A stretch of DNA of 64,000 nt from NCBI RefSeq assembly GCF_004803505.1, contig NZ_SSWH01000008.1, forward strand, positions 62,001 through 126,000, given 5' to 3'. Every line of letters starts with the position of its first letter. Position 1 is the stretch's first letter. The notes beneath the pieces were generated by a model. The model worked only from the letters and a program-made list of their open reading frames with translations, did not search any database and was not told the origin of the DNA. Shown here in pieces: positions 45,985 through 54,840 of the stretch. The translations under genes and the position numbers were made by a program. The DNA is from Arthrobacter echini. GTDB lineage: Bacteria; Actinomycetota; Actinomycetes; Actinomycetales; Micrococcaceae.

Positions 45985-46755
45985 CTAGGCCGTGAGGCCC
46001 AGGGCACTCATGCGCCGCGAGTGGTTGCGTGTGAGTTCGGAGAAGAATGCGCCGGTGGGACGGACATGCCCCTCATCCTCCCCGAAGAGGATGCCGGCGA
46101 GATTCTCCCGCTCGATACCGACGCGTTGTGCCTGGGTCAGGGCCTCCCCCACGAGCCGCCGACCCCAGAGAGCGCAGCGCGAAGCGAGCCGGGGATCTGC
46201 GGAGAGGGCTTCCTTCAGACGCCACTGGAGGTGGTCCGCGCCCTGACCCGAGTCGATGGCCTCGATCAGGTCGCGGGTCCTCGAGTCGAGGTTGTCCGCC
46301 AGCGAGCGGTAGAAGTCCCGCGAGAAGGCATCGACGACATAGGCCTTCATGAGCGATTCGTACCAGTCGCCCGGACGGGTGCGCTCGTGGAACGCATCGA
46401 TGGAACTGCGGAACGGTGTCATCGCGTCCTCCACGGTGATACCGAGCTCGTTCAGGAAGCGTCCCACGAGTTCGAAGTGCTCGAACTCCTGCACGGCGAG
46501 CCTGCCGAGGCTCGCCCGGTCGGCGAGGCTCGGCGAGAAGCGCGCATCGGAGGACAACCGCTCGAAACCGGACAGCTCCGCGTAGGCGATGGCGCCGAGC
46601 AGATCGGCGACGAAGCGGACGTACTGCGGATTCCCGAAGGCCTCCGCGTCCCGATCCGTGGCAGTGCTCGTGCCCACGCCATGCTCTGTCGTCGAAGCTG
46701 CGGCGTGCGACTCGGAGGCGGGAGCGGCCGTGCTGTCGTAGGAGCCGTTGTTCAT
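45985..46755 (-). CDS. Ferritin-like fold / MiaE-type hydroxylase-like protein
   Basis: 256 residues from the ATG at 46755. An in-frame TTG at 46773 lies before the promoter. The di-iron helices show IAYAELSGFERL and the EFEHF motif, consistent with the ferritin-like, tRNA-hydroxylase-related (MiaE_2) family. The N-terminal 35 residues are a Ser/Ala-rich disordered stretch. Whether it hydroxylates tRNA or another substrate is not known. It is convergent with DUF3107 and divergent from the DEAD-box helicase. Confidence 0.85.
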   Translation of the reverse strand: MNNGSYDSTAAPASESHAAASTTEHGVGTSTATDRDAEAFGNPQYVRFVADLLGAIAYAELSGFERLSSDARFSPSLADRASLGRLAVQEFEHFELVGRFLNELGITVEDAMTPFRSSIDAFHERTRPGDWYESLMKAYVVDAFSRDFYRSLADNLDSRTRDLIEAIDSGQGADHLQWRLKEALSADPRLASRCALWGRRLVGEALTQAQRVGIERENLAGILFGEDEGHVRPTGAFFSELTRNHSRRMSALGLTA

Positions 46756-46762
46756 GCTGCTA

Positions 46763-46768
46763 AGAGTA
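46763..46768 (-). promoter_or_regulatory. -10 box of the ferritin-like gene, leaderless start
   Basis: On the minus strand TACTCT ends 7 nt before the ATG at 46755, with no Shine-Dalgarno sequence. Confidence 0.6.
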
Positions 46769-46823
46769 CGCAATCACCCCGGTGCGGCAAGCCGATCGTC
46801 TGCGCAATCCGACGCAGGCAGGC

Positions 46824-46868
46824 GCACCGGGGATCAGGTGGGCACAGCGCCCACCTGATCCCCGGTGC
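46824..46868. repeat. Perfect 20-bp inverted repeat, terminator-like
   Basis: 20-bp arms (46824-46843 with 46849-46868) around a 5-nt ACAGC loop. It has the shape of a strong terminator, but no annotated gene ends here, because both neighbours are transcribed away from it. Confidence 0.85.
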
Positions 46869-46941
46869 CGCCATCCGATACGCCCGCACGGGACCGGCGC
46901 GCCCGGCTCCCGTGAATGACGTCCAGCAGCGACAGGCGGGG

Positions 46942-46947
46942 TAGGAT
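46942..46947 (+). promoter_or_regulatory. Candidate -10 box of the DEAD-box helicase gene
   Basis: TAGGAT. If it is used, the helicase mRNA has a leader of about 225 nt, long for this window. Cold-shock RNA helicase genes often have long regulatory leaders. Confidence 0.4.
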
Positions 46948-47179
46948 AAGGCACAGTAATGGATGCCCGGTCGTTATCACGTCGTCGATGACCCGCAGTA
47001 CCTCCTCGATCCCGAGTTCCCTCGCCGGCGCAGGAAACCTCCGCGGCCGGCACGCAGTTGCAAGCCCGCGATCGGCTTCCACTGGACGCCTCACGCCCGT
47101 CGATACGCTCCGCTCCGGACAGCTCCTGCCCGGTGCGTCGAGCCTCGACGGCCGTACGGCCTGAAACGAACGGTAGAAC

Positions 47180-49030
47180 GTGCACAACACAGAACACGAC
47201 ACGACCACAGATCCGACGGACACCACTGCAGACCCGGCCGCCGGTGCACATCATCTGGTGGCCGACAACTCGGCCGACGCCATCGACGTCGAGGAGACCC
47301 TCGTCTCGACCGATGAACCGCACGCGGCCGTCGCCCAGACGTTCGCGGACTTCAATGTCCGCCCCGACATCGTCGAGTCCCTCGCGGACGCCGGAATCAC
47401 CCACCCCTTCCCCATCCAGGCCATGACCCTGTCGATCGCACTCGGCGGGCACGACATCATCGGGCAGGCCAAGACCGGCACGGGCAAGACGCTCGGCTTC
47501 GGCATTCCGGCGATCCAGCGGGTCGTCGGACCCGACGATGCGGGCTACGAGAAGCTGCCCGTCCCCGGCGCTCCGCAGGCCCTCGTCGTCGTACCCACGC
47601 GTGAGCTCGCCGTGCAGGTCGCGAACGACCTGACGACGGCGGCGAAGAAGCGCAACGCGCGTATCGTCACCATCTACGGTGGCCGGGCCTATGAACCCCA
47701 GATCGAGGCCATCAAGCAGGGCGTCGAGATCGTCGTCGGTACGCCGGGCCGCCTGATCGACCTGTACCGGCAGAAGCTGCTGGTACTGAAGAACGTGAAG
47801 ACCGTGGTGCTGGACGAGGCCGACGAGATGCTGGACCTCGGCTTCCTGCCCGACGTCGAGACGCTGATCGCCGCCACCCCTCCGGTGCGCCAGACACTCC
47901 TGTTCTCGGCGACCATGCCCGGTCCGGTCATCGCGATGGCCCGCCGCTACATGACCCAGCCCACGCACATCCGCGCCGCGGACCCCGAGGACGAGGGCAT
48001 CACCAAGAAGGACATCCGCCAGGTGATCTACCGGGCGCACAACCTCGACAAGCCGGAGGTCGTGGCGCGCATCCTGCAGGCTCGGGGCCGGGGCCGCACG
48101 ATCATCTTCTGCAAGACCAAGCGCACGGCCGCGAAGCTGTCCGAGGAACTGATCGACCGAGGCTTCGCCGCCGGAGCCATCCACGGGGATCTGGGACAGG
48201 GCGCCCGCGAGCAGGCACTGCGCGCCTTCCGCGGGGACAAGATCGACGTCCTGGTCGCCACCGAGGTGGCTGCGCGCGGGATCGACGTCGAGGACATCAC
48301 CCACGTCATCAACTACCAGTGCCCCGAGGACGAGAAGGCGTATCTGCACCGCGTGGGTCGGACCGGCCGGGCCGGGAAGAAGGGCACCGCAGTGACCTTC
48401 GTGGACTGGGACGATCTTCCCCGCTGGGGCCTGATCAACAAGGCACTCGGGCTCGACACTCCCGAGCCCGTCGAGACCTACTCCTCCTCGCCCCACCTCT
48501 TCACGGACCTCGACATCCCCGAGGGCACCAAGGGACGGCTGCCCCGCAAGGACCGCAAGCTCGCGGGCATCGATGCCGAAACCCTGGAGGATCTCGGCGA
48601 GACGGGCAAGCGCGGTTCGGGCAGCCGGGGTTCCGGTCAGGACCGCTCGTCCGGTCGCGGCTCCGGTGGTCGTTCTTCGGGCAGTGGCGGTTCGAGTGGG
48701 CGCCGCTCCGGAAACGGCGGCACCGGCAGTGACTCGGGCAGTCGCGGCGCCAGCGGTCGGGGTGGCGAGAGAACCCGCGGGTCCCGCGGACGCGGGCGCG
48801 GCGCCAATCGCCCCGACGCTGCGGATACCCCGGCAGGAGAAGCACTGCGCATGCGCGAGTCGCCGAACAACCCGGCTGCTGCGGCGGACGTGCCTGCGGC
48901 TGAAGCCCAGGGCAGCCGCCGACGGGGAGCCGACGGCGAGACGTCCTCCACCGATCGTCCCCGCCGGAGCCGGACACGCCGGCGCAACGGAGAGGTCGTT
49001 GCACGACCGTCCGGTGGCACGCAGGACTAG
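47180..49030 (+). CDS. DEAD-box RNA helicase
   Basis: 616 residues. Q motif around FNVRPDIVESLADAGITHPF, motif I AKTGTGKT, motif II VLDEADEM, motif III SATM, and motif VI HRVGRTGRAGKKG. An N-terminal 45-residue acidic stretch and a C-terminal 190-residue Arg/Gly/Ser-rich tail with RGRGRG-like repeats flank the core. The tail is typical of RhlE/DeaD-like helicases that bind RNA nonspecifically. It probably works in ribosome assembly or RNA decay. The GTG at 47180 has no clear Shine-Dalgarno sequence and the exact start is uncertain. The methyltransferase follows after 6 bp. Confidence 0.92.
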   Translation: MHNTEHDTTTDPTDTTADPAAGAHHLVADNSADAIDVEETLVSTDEPHAAVAQTFADFNVRPDIVESLADAGITHPFPIQAMTLSIALGGHDIIGQAKTGTGKTLGFGIPAIQRVVGPDDAGYEKLPVPGAPQALVVVPTRELAVQVANDLTTAAKKRNARIVTIYGGRAYEPQIEAIKQGVEIVVGTPGRLIDLYRQKLLVLKNVKTVVLDEADEMLDLGFLPDVETLIAATPPVRQTLLFSATMPGPVIAMARRYMTQPTHIRAADPEDEGITKKDIRQVIYRAHNLDKPEVVARILQARGRGRTIIFCKTKRTAAKLSEELIDRGFAAGAIHGDLGQGAREQALRAFRGDKIDVLVATEVAARGIDVEDITHVINYQCPEDEKAYLHRVGRTGRAGKKGTAVTFVDWDDLPRWGLINKALGLDTPEPVETYSSSPHLFTDLDIPEGTKGRLPRKDRKLAGIDAETLEDLGETGKRGSGSRGSGQDRSSGRGSGGRSSGSGGSSGRRSGNGGTGSDSGSRGASGRGGERTRGSRGRGRGANRPDAADTPAGEALRMRESPNNPAAAADVPAAEAQGSRRRGADGETSSTDRPRRSRTRRRNGEVVARPSGGTQD

Positions 49031-49036
49031 CCCTTC

Positions 49037-49906
49037 GTGACAGACCTTCCCGCGCCGTCGTCGTCCCCGGGCTGGAGCGCCGACGGCGCCAATCTCGTGG
49101 TGCACGCCGACAACGCGGCGTTCCTGGCGACGCTTCCGGACGAGTCGTTCACGCTCGTCTACGTCGACCCACCCTTCAACACGGGCCGGGTACAGCGCCG
49201 GCAGCAGATGAGGACGAACCGGGCCGAGGCCGGAGCCGGGGACCGGGTGGGCTTCAAGGGCCTGTCGTACTCGACCGTCAAGGGCACCCTCGCGAGCTAC
49301 GACGACGCGTTCGAGGACTACTGGGACTTCCTCTTCCCGCGGCTCGTCGAGGCGTGGCGGCTCCTGTCCGACGACGGCACGCTCTACCTGCACCTCGATT
49401 ACCGTGAGGTGCACTACGCCAAGGTGATGCTGGATGCCCTGTTCGGGCGGGAGAGCTTCCTCAACGAGATCATCTGGGCCTACGACTACGGTGCGCGTGC
49501 CAGACGGAAGTGGCCCACCAAGCACGACAACATCCTCGTCTACGTGAAGAATCCCGCAACCTACCATTTCGACAGTGCCGAAGTGGACCGGGAGCCCTAC
49601 ATGGCACCGGGACTCGTGACCGCCGAGAAGGCCGAACGCGGCAAGCTTCCCACCGATGTGTGGTGGCACACCATCGTGTCGCCGACGGGGAAGGAGAAGA
49701 CCGGCTACCCCACCCAGAAGCCCGAGGGCCTGCTGCGGCGGATCGTCGCGGCGAGCAGTCGTGAGGGCGACTGGGTACTGGACTTCTTCGCCGGCTCGGG
49801 CACGCTCGGGGCGGTCTCCGGGAAGCTCGGGCGACGTTTCGTCTGCGTGGACAGCAATCCGCAGGCCGTCGCCGTGATGCGCGCGCGCCTGGCCCCCTGG
49901 CTCTGA
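49037..49906 (+). CDS. Orphan DNA N4/N6 methyltransferase
   Basis: 289 residues, GTG start. The catalytic motif IV is DPPF (44-47, in VDPPFNTG), and the AdoMet-binding motif I, DFFAGSGTLG, lies near residue 255. Motif IV before motif I is the beta-class order. It modifies adenine (N6) or cytosine (N4) in DNA. No restriction endonuclease gene is near, so it is likely a solitary methylase with an epigenetic or regulatory role. Target recognition probably lies in the middle region (about 60-230). It is only 6 bp after the helicase gene, an unusual operon partner. Confidence 0.88.
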   Translation: MTDLPAPSSSPGWSADGANLVVHADNAAFLATLPDESFTLVYVDPPFNTGRVQRRQQMRTNRAEAGAGDRVGFKGLSYSTVKGTLASYDDAFEDYWDFLFPRLVEAWRLLSDDGTLYLHLDYREVHYAKVMLDALFGRESFLNEIIWAYDYGARARRKWPTKHDNILVYVKNPATYHFDSAEVDREPYMAPGLVTAEKAERGKLPTDVWWHTIVSPTGKEKTGYPTQKPEGLLRRIVAASSREGDWVLDFFAGSGTLGAVSGKLGRRFVCVDSNPQAVAVMRARLAPWL

Positions 49907-49930
49907 GCTGTGGCGAGCCCGGGCGCCGGT

Positions 49931-50773
49931 TCAGCCGGCGGTCGTACCCGAGGCAAGGCTCCGGATGGCCTCGAAGGTCTCGGGCGACGTGAGATTCTCG
50001 CCGAGCAGATTCGGCTTCCCCTCCCCGTGGTAGTCACTCGATCCGGTCATGAGGAGCCCTCGCTCCCTGGCTATGCCGCGCAGGGCCGTTCTCGCCGCAG
50101 CAGGATTGTCGCGGTGGTCCACCTCGAGCCCCAGCAGGCCGGCATCGATCATCTCCTCGAGATCCGCCCCGCCCACCAGTGCTCCGCGGTTCGACGCCGA
50201 GGGGTGCGCGAACACCGGAACTCCCCCGGCGTCGCGGATGAGCTCGACGGCGCGGGCGGGGTGCGGAGCGTAGTGGCTGACCCAGTACGGCGACCGCGCG
50301 GTGAGGACACGCTCGAACGCTTCAGACCGGGTCCGCACGACACCGAGGGTGACCAGCGCATCGGCGATGTGCGGACGTCCCACGGTGGCACCCGCACTGA
50401 CGTGCTGCTCCACGAGATCCCAGCTGATGGGGTAGTCCGCCGACATCAACTCCACCATGCGGCGGGCCCGGGTCAGTCGAGCGGTCCGGGACTGCTCGAT
50501 CTCCGCGCGCAGTCCCGCGTGCAGCGGATCGTGCAGATAGGAGAGCATGTGCACGCTGATGCCGGTGTCCGTGCGGCAGGAGACCTCCATCCCCGGGACG
50601 AACATGATGCCGGTCCTCCGCGCCGCCGCACGCGCCCGGTCCCACCCGGCAGTGGAATCGTGATCGGTGAGGGCGACGGTGTCCAGCCCGGCAGCCGACG
50701 CCGATTCGACGAGGACCTCGGGGTCCTCCGTGCCGTCCGAGACATTGGAGTGCGTATGCAGATCGATCCTCAC
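49931..50773 (-). CDS. PHP-domain phosphoesterase (TrpH/YciV-like)
   Basis: 280 residues from a GTG 6 nt from a -10 box. The PHP metal motifs are DLHTHSNVSDG (residues 4-14) and ALTDHDSTAGWD (about 35-46), with FVPGMEVS and VFAHPSA further on. The family includes E. coli YciV (RNase AM), a 5'-3' exonuclease, and nucleoside 3',5'-bisphosphate phosphatases. A trinuclear metal site in a TIM-like barrel is expected. The substrate could be RNA ends or pAp-like nucleotides. It is divergent from pepP. Confidence 0.9.
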   Translation of the reverse strand: MRIDLHTHSNVSDGTEDPEVLVESASAAGLDTVALTDHDSTAGWDRARAAARRTGIMFVPGMEVSCRTDTGISVHMLSYLHDPLHAGLRAEIEQSRTARLTRARRMVELMSADYPISWDLVEQHVSAGATVGRPHIADALVTLGVVRTRSEAFERVLTARSPYWVSHYAPHPARAVELIRDAGGVPVFAHPSASNRGALVGGADLEEMIDAGLLGLEVDHRDNPAAARTALRGIARERGLLMTGSSDYHGEGKPNLLGENLTSPETFEAIRSLASGTTAG

Positions 50774-50779
50774 CGGTCC

Positions 50780-50785
50780 AATCTA
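50780..50785 (-). promoter_or_regulatory. -10 box of the PHP gene, leaderless start
   Basis: On the minus strand TAGATT ends 6 nt before the GTG at 50773, the same hexamer and spacing as photolyase and gluA. Confidence 0.65.
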
Positions 50786-50874
50786 CGCGCCGGCAGCGGC
50801 GCGACCGTCCACCACCGTCCACCAGCGGCTACGCCGGACTTCCCGGCCCACGGCTGCGGTGAGACGATGGAGGG

Positions 50875-52455
50875 ATGAGTACCGCCGACATCCAAGCCCC
50901 AGCCCAGAACCCCACCGACTCACCGGAGGGCCAGCCCCTGTCCGACCGCAACGAGAACCGTTCGCAACGTCCCGACTCCGACGCCTTCAAGGCGTTCATG
51001 GCCGGCGACTGGGCACCCGACGCCTCCGCACTCCCCGAGCGCTCTGCCGTCGCCGAGCACGCCGCCCGCCGCCGTCGTGCCGTCTCCGAGCGCTTCCCGG
51101 GCGAGCGCATCGTGGTCCCCGCCGGCCCGTTCAAGGTCCGGTCCAACGACACGGACTACCGGTACCGGCCCCACTCCGGCTTCGCGCACCTGACCGGTCT
51201 GGGGCTGGACCACGAGCCCGACGCCATGCTGGTCCTCGAACCCGTGGAGCACGGACAGGGCGACGACGGCGGGAACCACGCGGCCACGCTCTACTTCCGC
51301 GAACTCGCCGGCCGTGACAGCGCCGAGTTCTACGCCAACGCCCGCTACGGCGAGTTCTGGATCGGGTCGCGTCCGTCGATGGCACAGCTGAAGGCCCAGG
51401 TCGGTGTGGAGACCGCGGATCTCGGTGAGCTGGAGGTCGCCATCACGAAGGACGCCGGGGTCGCCGAGATCGGCGGCATCGGCATCCGTCTGCTCCGCGA
51501 GGTGGATCCTGCGGCGGATGCGCTCGTGGACACCTCGCGCATCAACACCGGCGTGGACCTCGAGAAGGCGGATGCGCTCGACGCCGTGCTCGCCGAGTTC
51601 CTCTCCGAACTGCGACTCGTCAAGGACGCCTGGGAGATCGAGCAGATGGAGGCGGCTGTGGCTGCGACCGTCAACGGCTTCCACGAGGTGGTCCGGACCC
51701 TGCCGCGTGCCATCTCCCATCCCCGCGGCGAGCGCGTGGTGGAGGGCGCGTTCTTCACGCGGGCCCGCGAGGAGGGCAATGACCTGGGCTACGACACCAT
51801 CGCCGCAGCGGGGAACAACGCCACCACGCTGCACTGGATCCGCAACACGGGCCATGTCAGGGCCGGTGAACTCCTGCTGCTGGACGCCGGAGTCGAGGCC
51901 GAGAGCCTCTACACGGCCGACATCACGAGGACGCTCCCCGTCAACGGGACGTACACGGACACGCAGCGGAAGATCTATCAGGCCGTGCTCGACGCCGCGG
52001 ATGCCGGTTTCGCCGCCGCCCAGCCGGGGCGGAAGTTCCGTGAGATCCACACTGCGGCCGTGACAGTGCTCGCCGAGAACCTCGACCGCTGGTCTCTGCT
52101 GCCGGTGTCCCTCGATGAGGCCCTGGCTCCCGACGGCCAGCACCATCGCCGCTGGATGCCGCACGGCACCAGCCACCACCTCGGGATGGACGTCCACGAC
52201 TGCGCCCAGGCCAAGCGTGAGCTCTACCTGGACGGCGTCCTCACCGAGGGCATGGTCTTCACCATCGAGCCGGGGCTCTACTTCAAGGCCGAGGATCTTG
52301 CGGTCCCTGAGGAGTACCGCGGCATCGGTGTGCGCATCGAGGACGACATCCTCATGACCTCCGACGGCCCGGTCAACCTCAGCGCCGCGCTCCCGCGCAA
52401 TCCGGACGACGTCGAGGACTGGATGGCCGGGATCTGGGGCAGCACCGGCGAGTAA
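50875..52455 (+). CDS. pepP: Aminopeptidase P (M24 family)
   Basis: 526 residues. The N-terminal 'creatinase-like' domain (about 50-240) is followed by a pita-bread M24 catalytic domain. Metal ligands are visible in LLLDAGVEAESLYTADITRT (two Asp), HGTSHHLGMDVHD (His), TIEPGLYF (Glu) and GVRIEDDI (Glu). It removes the first residue from peptides with Pro in position 2. An N-terminal 45-residue polar stretch is extra. GACGAT lies 6 nt before the ATG, a weak leaderless-type -10. GGAGGG abuts the ATG and is too close to be a normal ribosome-binding site. A strong terminator follows. Confidence 0.94.
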   Translation: MSTADIQAPAQNPTDSPEGQPLSDRNENRSQRPDSDAFKAFMAGDWAPDASALPERSAVAEHAARRRRAVSERFPGERIVVPAGPFKVRSNDTDYRYRPHSGFAHLTGLGLDHEPDAMLVLEPVEHGQGDDGGNHAATLYFRELAGRDSAEFYANARYGEFWIGSRPSMAQLKAQVGVETADLGELEVAITKDAGVAEIGGIGIRLLREVDPAADALVDTSRINTGVDLEKADALDAVLAEFLSELRLVKDAWEIEQMEAAVAATVNGFHEVVRTLPRAISHPRGERVVEGAFFTRAREEGNDLGYDTIAAAGNNATTLHWIRNTGHVRAGELLLLDAGVEAESLYTADITRTLPVNGTYTDTQRKIYQAVLDAADAGFAAAQPGRKFREIHTAAVTVLAENLDRWSLLPVSLDEALAPDGQHHRRWMPHGTSHHLGMDVHDCAQAKRELYLDGVLTEGMVFTIEPGLYFKAEDLAVPEEYRGIGVRIEDDILMTSDGPVNLSAALPRNPDDVEDWMAGIWGSTGE

Positions 52456-52500
52456 CAGGAACCGGCCAGCAGGAATCCCGACGCCGGGGCACACAGAAAC

Positions 52501-52544
52501 GAGGAAGGGCAGGGACCCGATACCACAGGTCCCTGCCCTTCCTC
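52501..52544. terminator. Bidirectional hairpin between pepP and general stress gene
   Basis: A perfect 17-bp stem (52501-52517 with 52528-52544) and a 10-nt loop, between convergent stops (52455 and 52557). Confidence 0.9.
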
Positions 52545-52556
52545 GTCAGGGCTGGA

Positions 52557-53426
52557 TCAGCTTCGCCCTGCTGCGGAGGATCCGTGCCCCTCGGTGCCCT
52601 CGTCGGCGCCGTGGCCGGGTGAGAGCCGCTCGCCCGGCTCCCCCGACCGACCCGCGGGATCGGCGGCAGGTCCGTCCTCGACGCGCACACCGTACTGGGG
52701 CCGGCCGTCCGGAAGGTCCGGGAACTGGCCCCGGCGTGGTCCCGAGGTGCCCGGACCGGCAGTGTCGTCAGCCGTGACGGGGTCCTGCTGGGGTTGCTGC
52801 TGGGGAGCGTGGGCGGGCTGGGGCGGCTGCGCGGAGTAGGGGTCGTTCCACTGCGCCGGGCGCTCAGGAGCCTGCTGCGCCTGCTGCCGGCCCTGCGTCG
52901 GGCCGGCAGGGGTGACGCCTGGATGCTGGATCTGACCCTGCATGGGGAGCTGCTGCAGGAGCGTGCGCGCCTCCCCGACGAGGGCGGGATCGACGAGGAC
53001 GTCGTAGCTGGTCGCGATCACCTGGCTCGTCGACGTGAAATCCCGTTTGCCGCGTTGGAAGGCGTAGGTGATCACTCCGAAGAGGAGCCAGAAGATCGCC
53101 CCGAGGGCGATCGACGAGGTGATGGTGATACCCGACTCGCTGCCCGCGAACAGACTCAGGATGAGTCCGACGAAGAGGCCGAACCAGGCTCCGGTGGCGG
53201 CACTGCCGAGCGCGACACGCGGGTAGCTGAGCCGTCCGGTGACCCTCTCCACCGCCTTGAGGTCATTGCCGACGATCGCGACCTTCTGGACGGCGAACTT
53301 GTTGTCGGCAAGGTAGTCCACCGCCTTCTGGGCGTCGAGATAGCTCGTGTAGCGGCCGATGATCTCACCCGTGGGCAGAGTACGGCCCAGGTCACGGGGG
53401 GCAGTGGTTCCAAGTGGCGTCGACAT
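52557..53426 (-). CDS. General stress protein (YflT/GSP17M-like) membrane protein
   Basis: 289 residues. The N-terminal ~60 residues (GEIIGRYTSYLDAQKAVDYLADNKF) match the general stress protein 17M-like domain. Two hydrophobic segments follow (about 75-95 and 102-122), suggesting a small membrane protein. The last 120 residues are Gln/Pro/Gly-rich and probably disordered. The name comes from the Bacillus stress regulon, and the function is unknown. GAGAAT is 6 nt before the ATG, a weaker form of the leaderless promoter. It is divergent from the MgtE-like gene, with 130 bp between. Confidence 0.85.
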   Translation of the reverse strand: MSTPLGTTAPRDLGRTLPTGEIIGRYTSYLDAQKAVDYLADNKFAVQKVAIVGNDLKAVERVTGRLSYPRVALGSAATGAWFGLFVGLILSLFAGSESGITITSSIALGAIFWLLFGVITYAFQRGKRDFTSTSQVIATSYDVLVDPALVGEARTLLQQLPMQGQIQHPGVTPAGPTQGRQQAQQAPERPAQWNDPYSAQPPQPAHAPQQQPQQDPVTADDTAGPGTSGPRRGQFPDLPDGRPQYGVRVEDGPAADPAGRSGEPGERLSPGHGADEGTEGHGSSAAGRS

Positions 53427-53544
53427 GGTCCCATTCTCACCTACACGCCGGCGCCCTGTCAGCGGTATCGCCGCGGGTGAACGAGAGGGTTGACGCCCCG
53501 CTCACCCGTGATCGGCTGCTGCCGGCCGGTTTTGCGCTGCCCGA

Positions 53545-53550
53545 TAACCT
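53545..53550 (+). promoter_or_regulatory. -10 box of the MgtE-like gene, leaderless start
   Basis: TAACCT ends 6 nt before the GTG at 53557, with no Shine-Dalgarno sequence. The ATG codon right after the GTG may instead be used. Confidence 0.6.
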
Positions 53551-53556
53551 AGAACG

Positions 53557-54840
53557 GTGATGAACAACCCCACCCGCGTCTTCGTCGCGCGCCTTCTCGG
53601 CCTCGACGTGTTCGACCCGCTCGGCGACCGTCTGGGCCGGTTGCGCGACGCCGTCGTGCTCGATCGCGGTCCGGGTGAGTACCCGCAGGTGGTGGGTCTG
53701 GTGATCGAGGTCCCCGGGAAGAAGCGCGTCTTCGTGCCGATGACCCGCATCACGTCGATGGACGCATCCCAGATCATCTGCACGGGCCTGGTCAACCTCC
53801 GCCGGTTCGAACAGCGCGGCGCCGAGATGCTCGTGGTGGCGGAGCTGTTCGACCGCCGCCTCACGCTGCGCGACGGCAGCGGCAGCGCCGTGGTCGAGGA
53901 CGGCGCCATGGAACGCAATCGCAGCGGGGACTGGCACGTCTCGCAACTGTACGTACGCCGCGGCGGATCGACCTCCCCCCTGCGCGGCCTGCGCCGGGGC
54001 GGCGAGCGCCTGATCATCGACTGGCTCGACGCCTTCCACGGTTCCACGAACGAGCCTCAGGGAGCCTCGCAGTTCGTGGCGCAGTACGAGGACCTCAAGG
54101 CGGCCGACTTCGCGGACGCGCTCCACGAGATGAACGACAAGCGTCGCGTCGAGGTGGCCGGCGAACTGCAGGACGATCGACTGGCCGATGTGCTGCAGGA
54201 GATGCCCGACGACGATCAGGTCCAGATCCTCTCCGCGCTGACGCGTGAACGTGCCGCCGACGTCCTCGAGGAGATGGACCCCGACGACGCGGCGGATCTG
54301 CTGAACGAACTGCCCGAGGCCGAGAAGGAGGAGCTGCTCCAGCTCATGGAACCCGAGGACGCGGAGGACGTGCGCCGCCTGCTCGAGTACGAGGAGGACA
54401 CGGCCGGGTCGCTGATGACCACGGTGCCGGTCATCCTGCCTCCGGAGGCCACCGTCGCCGAAGCCCTCGCCCACGTGCGTCGCGAGGAACTGACGCCGGC
54501 CCTCGCCTCCGCGATCTTCGTCTGCCGCCCGCCGCTGGAGACCCCGACGGGCCGCTACCTCGGCGTGGTCCACATCCAGCAACTGCTGCGCTACCCGCCT
54601 CCCGAACCCCTCGGCAACATCATCGACACCGATCTGGAGGCGGTCGGCGACCAGGCGGCAGTGAGCGACGTCTCGCGGATCCTCGCGACCTACAACCTGA
54701 ACTCGGTGCCGGTCGTCAGCACCGAGGGCCGGCTGGTCGGGGCAGTGACCGTCGACGACGTCCTGGACCATCTGCTGCCCGACGACTGGCGGGCACAGGA
54801 CGACACATCGGAAGTCAAGAGAGGCGCACGCCGTGGTTGA
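53557..54840 (+). CDS. MgtE-like cytosolic protein: PRC-like, MgtE N-domain, CBS pair
   Basis: 427 residues. The N-terminal part (about 1-135) looks like a PRC-barrel-type beta domain. An MgtE N-terminal superhelix follows (about 155-285, with repeated DVLEEMDPDDAADLLNELP-type units), then a CBS-domain pair (about 285-415). In MgtE magnesium channels these last two form the Mg-sensing cytosolic part, but here the membrane channel domain is absent. It is therefore a soluble Mg or nucleotide sensor, or a channel partner. It overlaps the DUF1003 membrane gene by 8 bp. Related genes near mrp are kept in mycobacteria. Confidence 0.88.
   Translation: MMNNPTRVFVARLLGLDVFDPLGDRLGRLRDAVVLDRGPGEYPQVVGLVIEVPGKKRVFVPMTRITSMDASQIICTGLVNLRRFEQRGAEMLVVAELFDRRLTLRDGSGSAVVEDGAMERNRSGDWHVSQLYVRRGGSTSPLRGLRRGGERLIIDWLDAFHGSTNEPQGASQFVAQYEDLKAADFADALHEMNDKRRVEVAGELQDDRLADVLQEMPDDDQVQILSALTRERAADVLEEMDPDDAADLLNELPEAEKEELLQLMEPEDAEDVRRLLEYEEDTAGSLMTTVPVILPPEATVAEALAHVRREELTPALASAIFVCRPPLETPTGRYLGVVHIQQLLRYPPPEPLGNIIDTDLEAVGDQAAVSDVSRILATYNLNSVPVVSTEGRLVGAVTVDDVLDHLLPDDWRAQDDTSEVKRGARRG

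Larger units (their letters stand above)
46756..47179. other. 424-bp gap between divergent ferritin-like and DEAD-box genes
   Basis: No convincing gene. It contains the -10 box of the ferritin-like gene (46763-46768), a perfect 20-bp hairpin (46824-46868), a candidate plus-strand -10 box TAGGAT (46942-46947) and a long stretch up to the helicase start at 47180. A plus-strand reading frame from the ATG at 46963 begins MPGRYHVVDDPQYLLDPEF and runs into the helicase gene in another frame. It looks coding-like for about 30 codons only and is not called. Confidence 0.5.

Noticed and set aside
46834-47226. Minus-strand open frame between the ferritin-like and helicase genes
   Set aside because: It runs through the hairpin, has low-complexity, non-domain sequence and no ribosome-binding site. 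It may be a shadow of the helicase start region.
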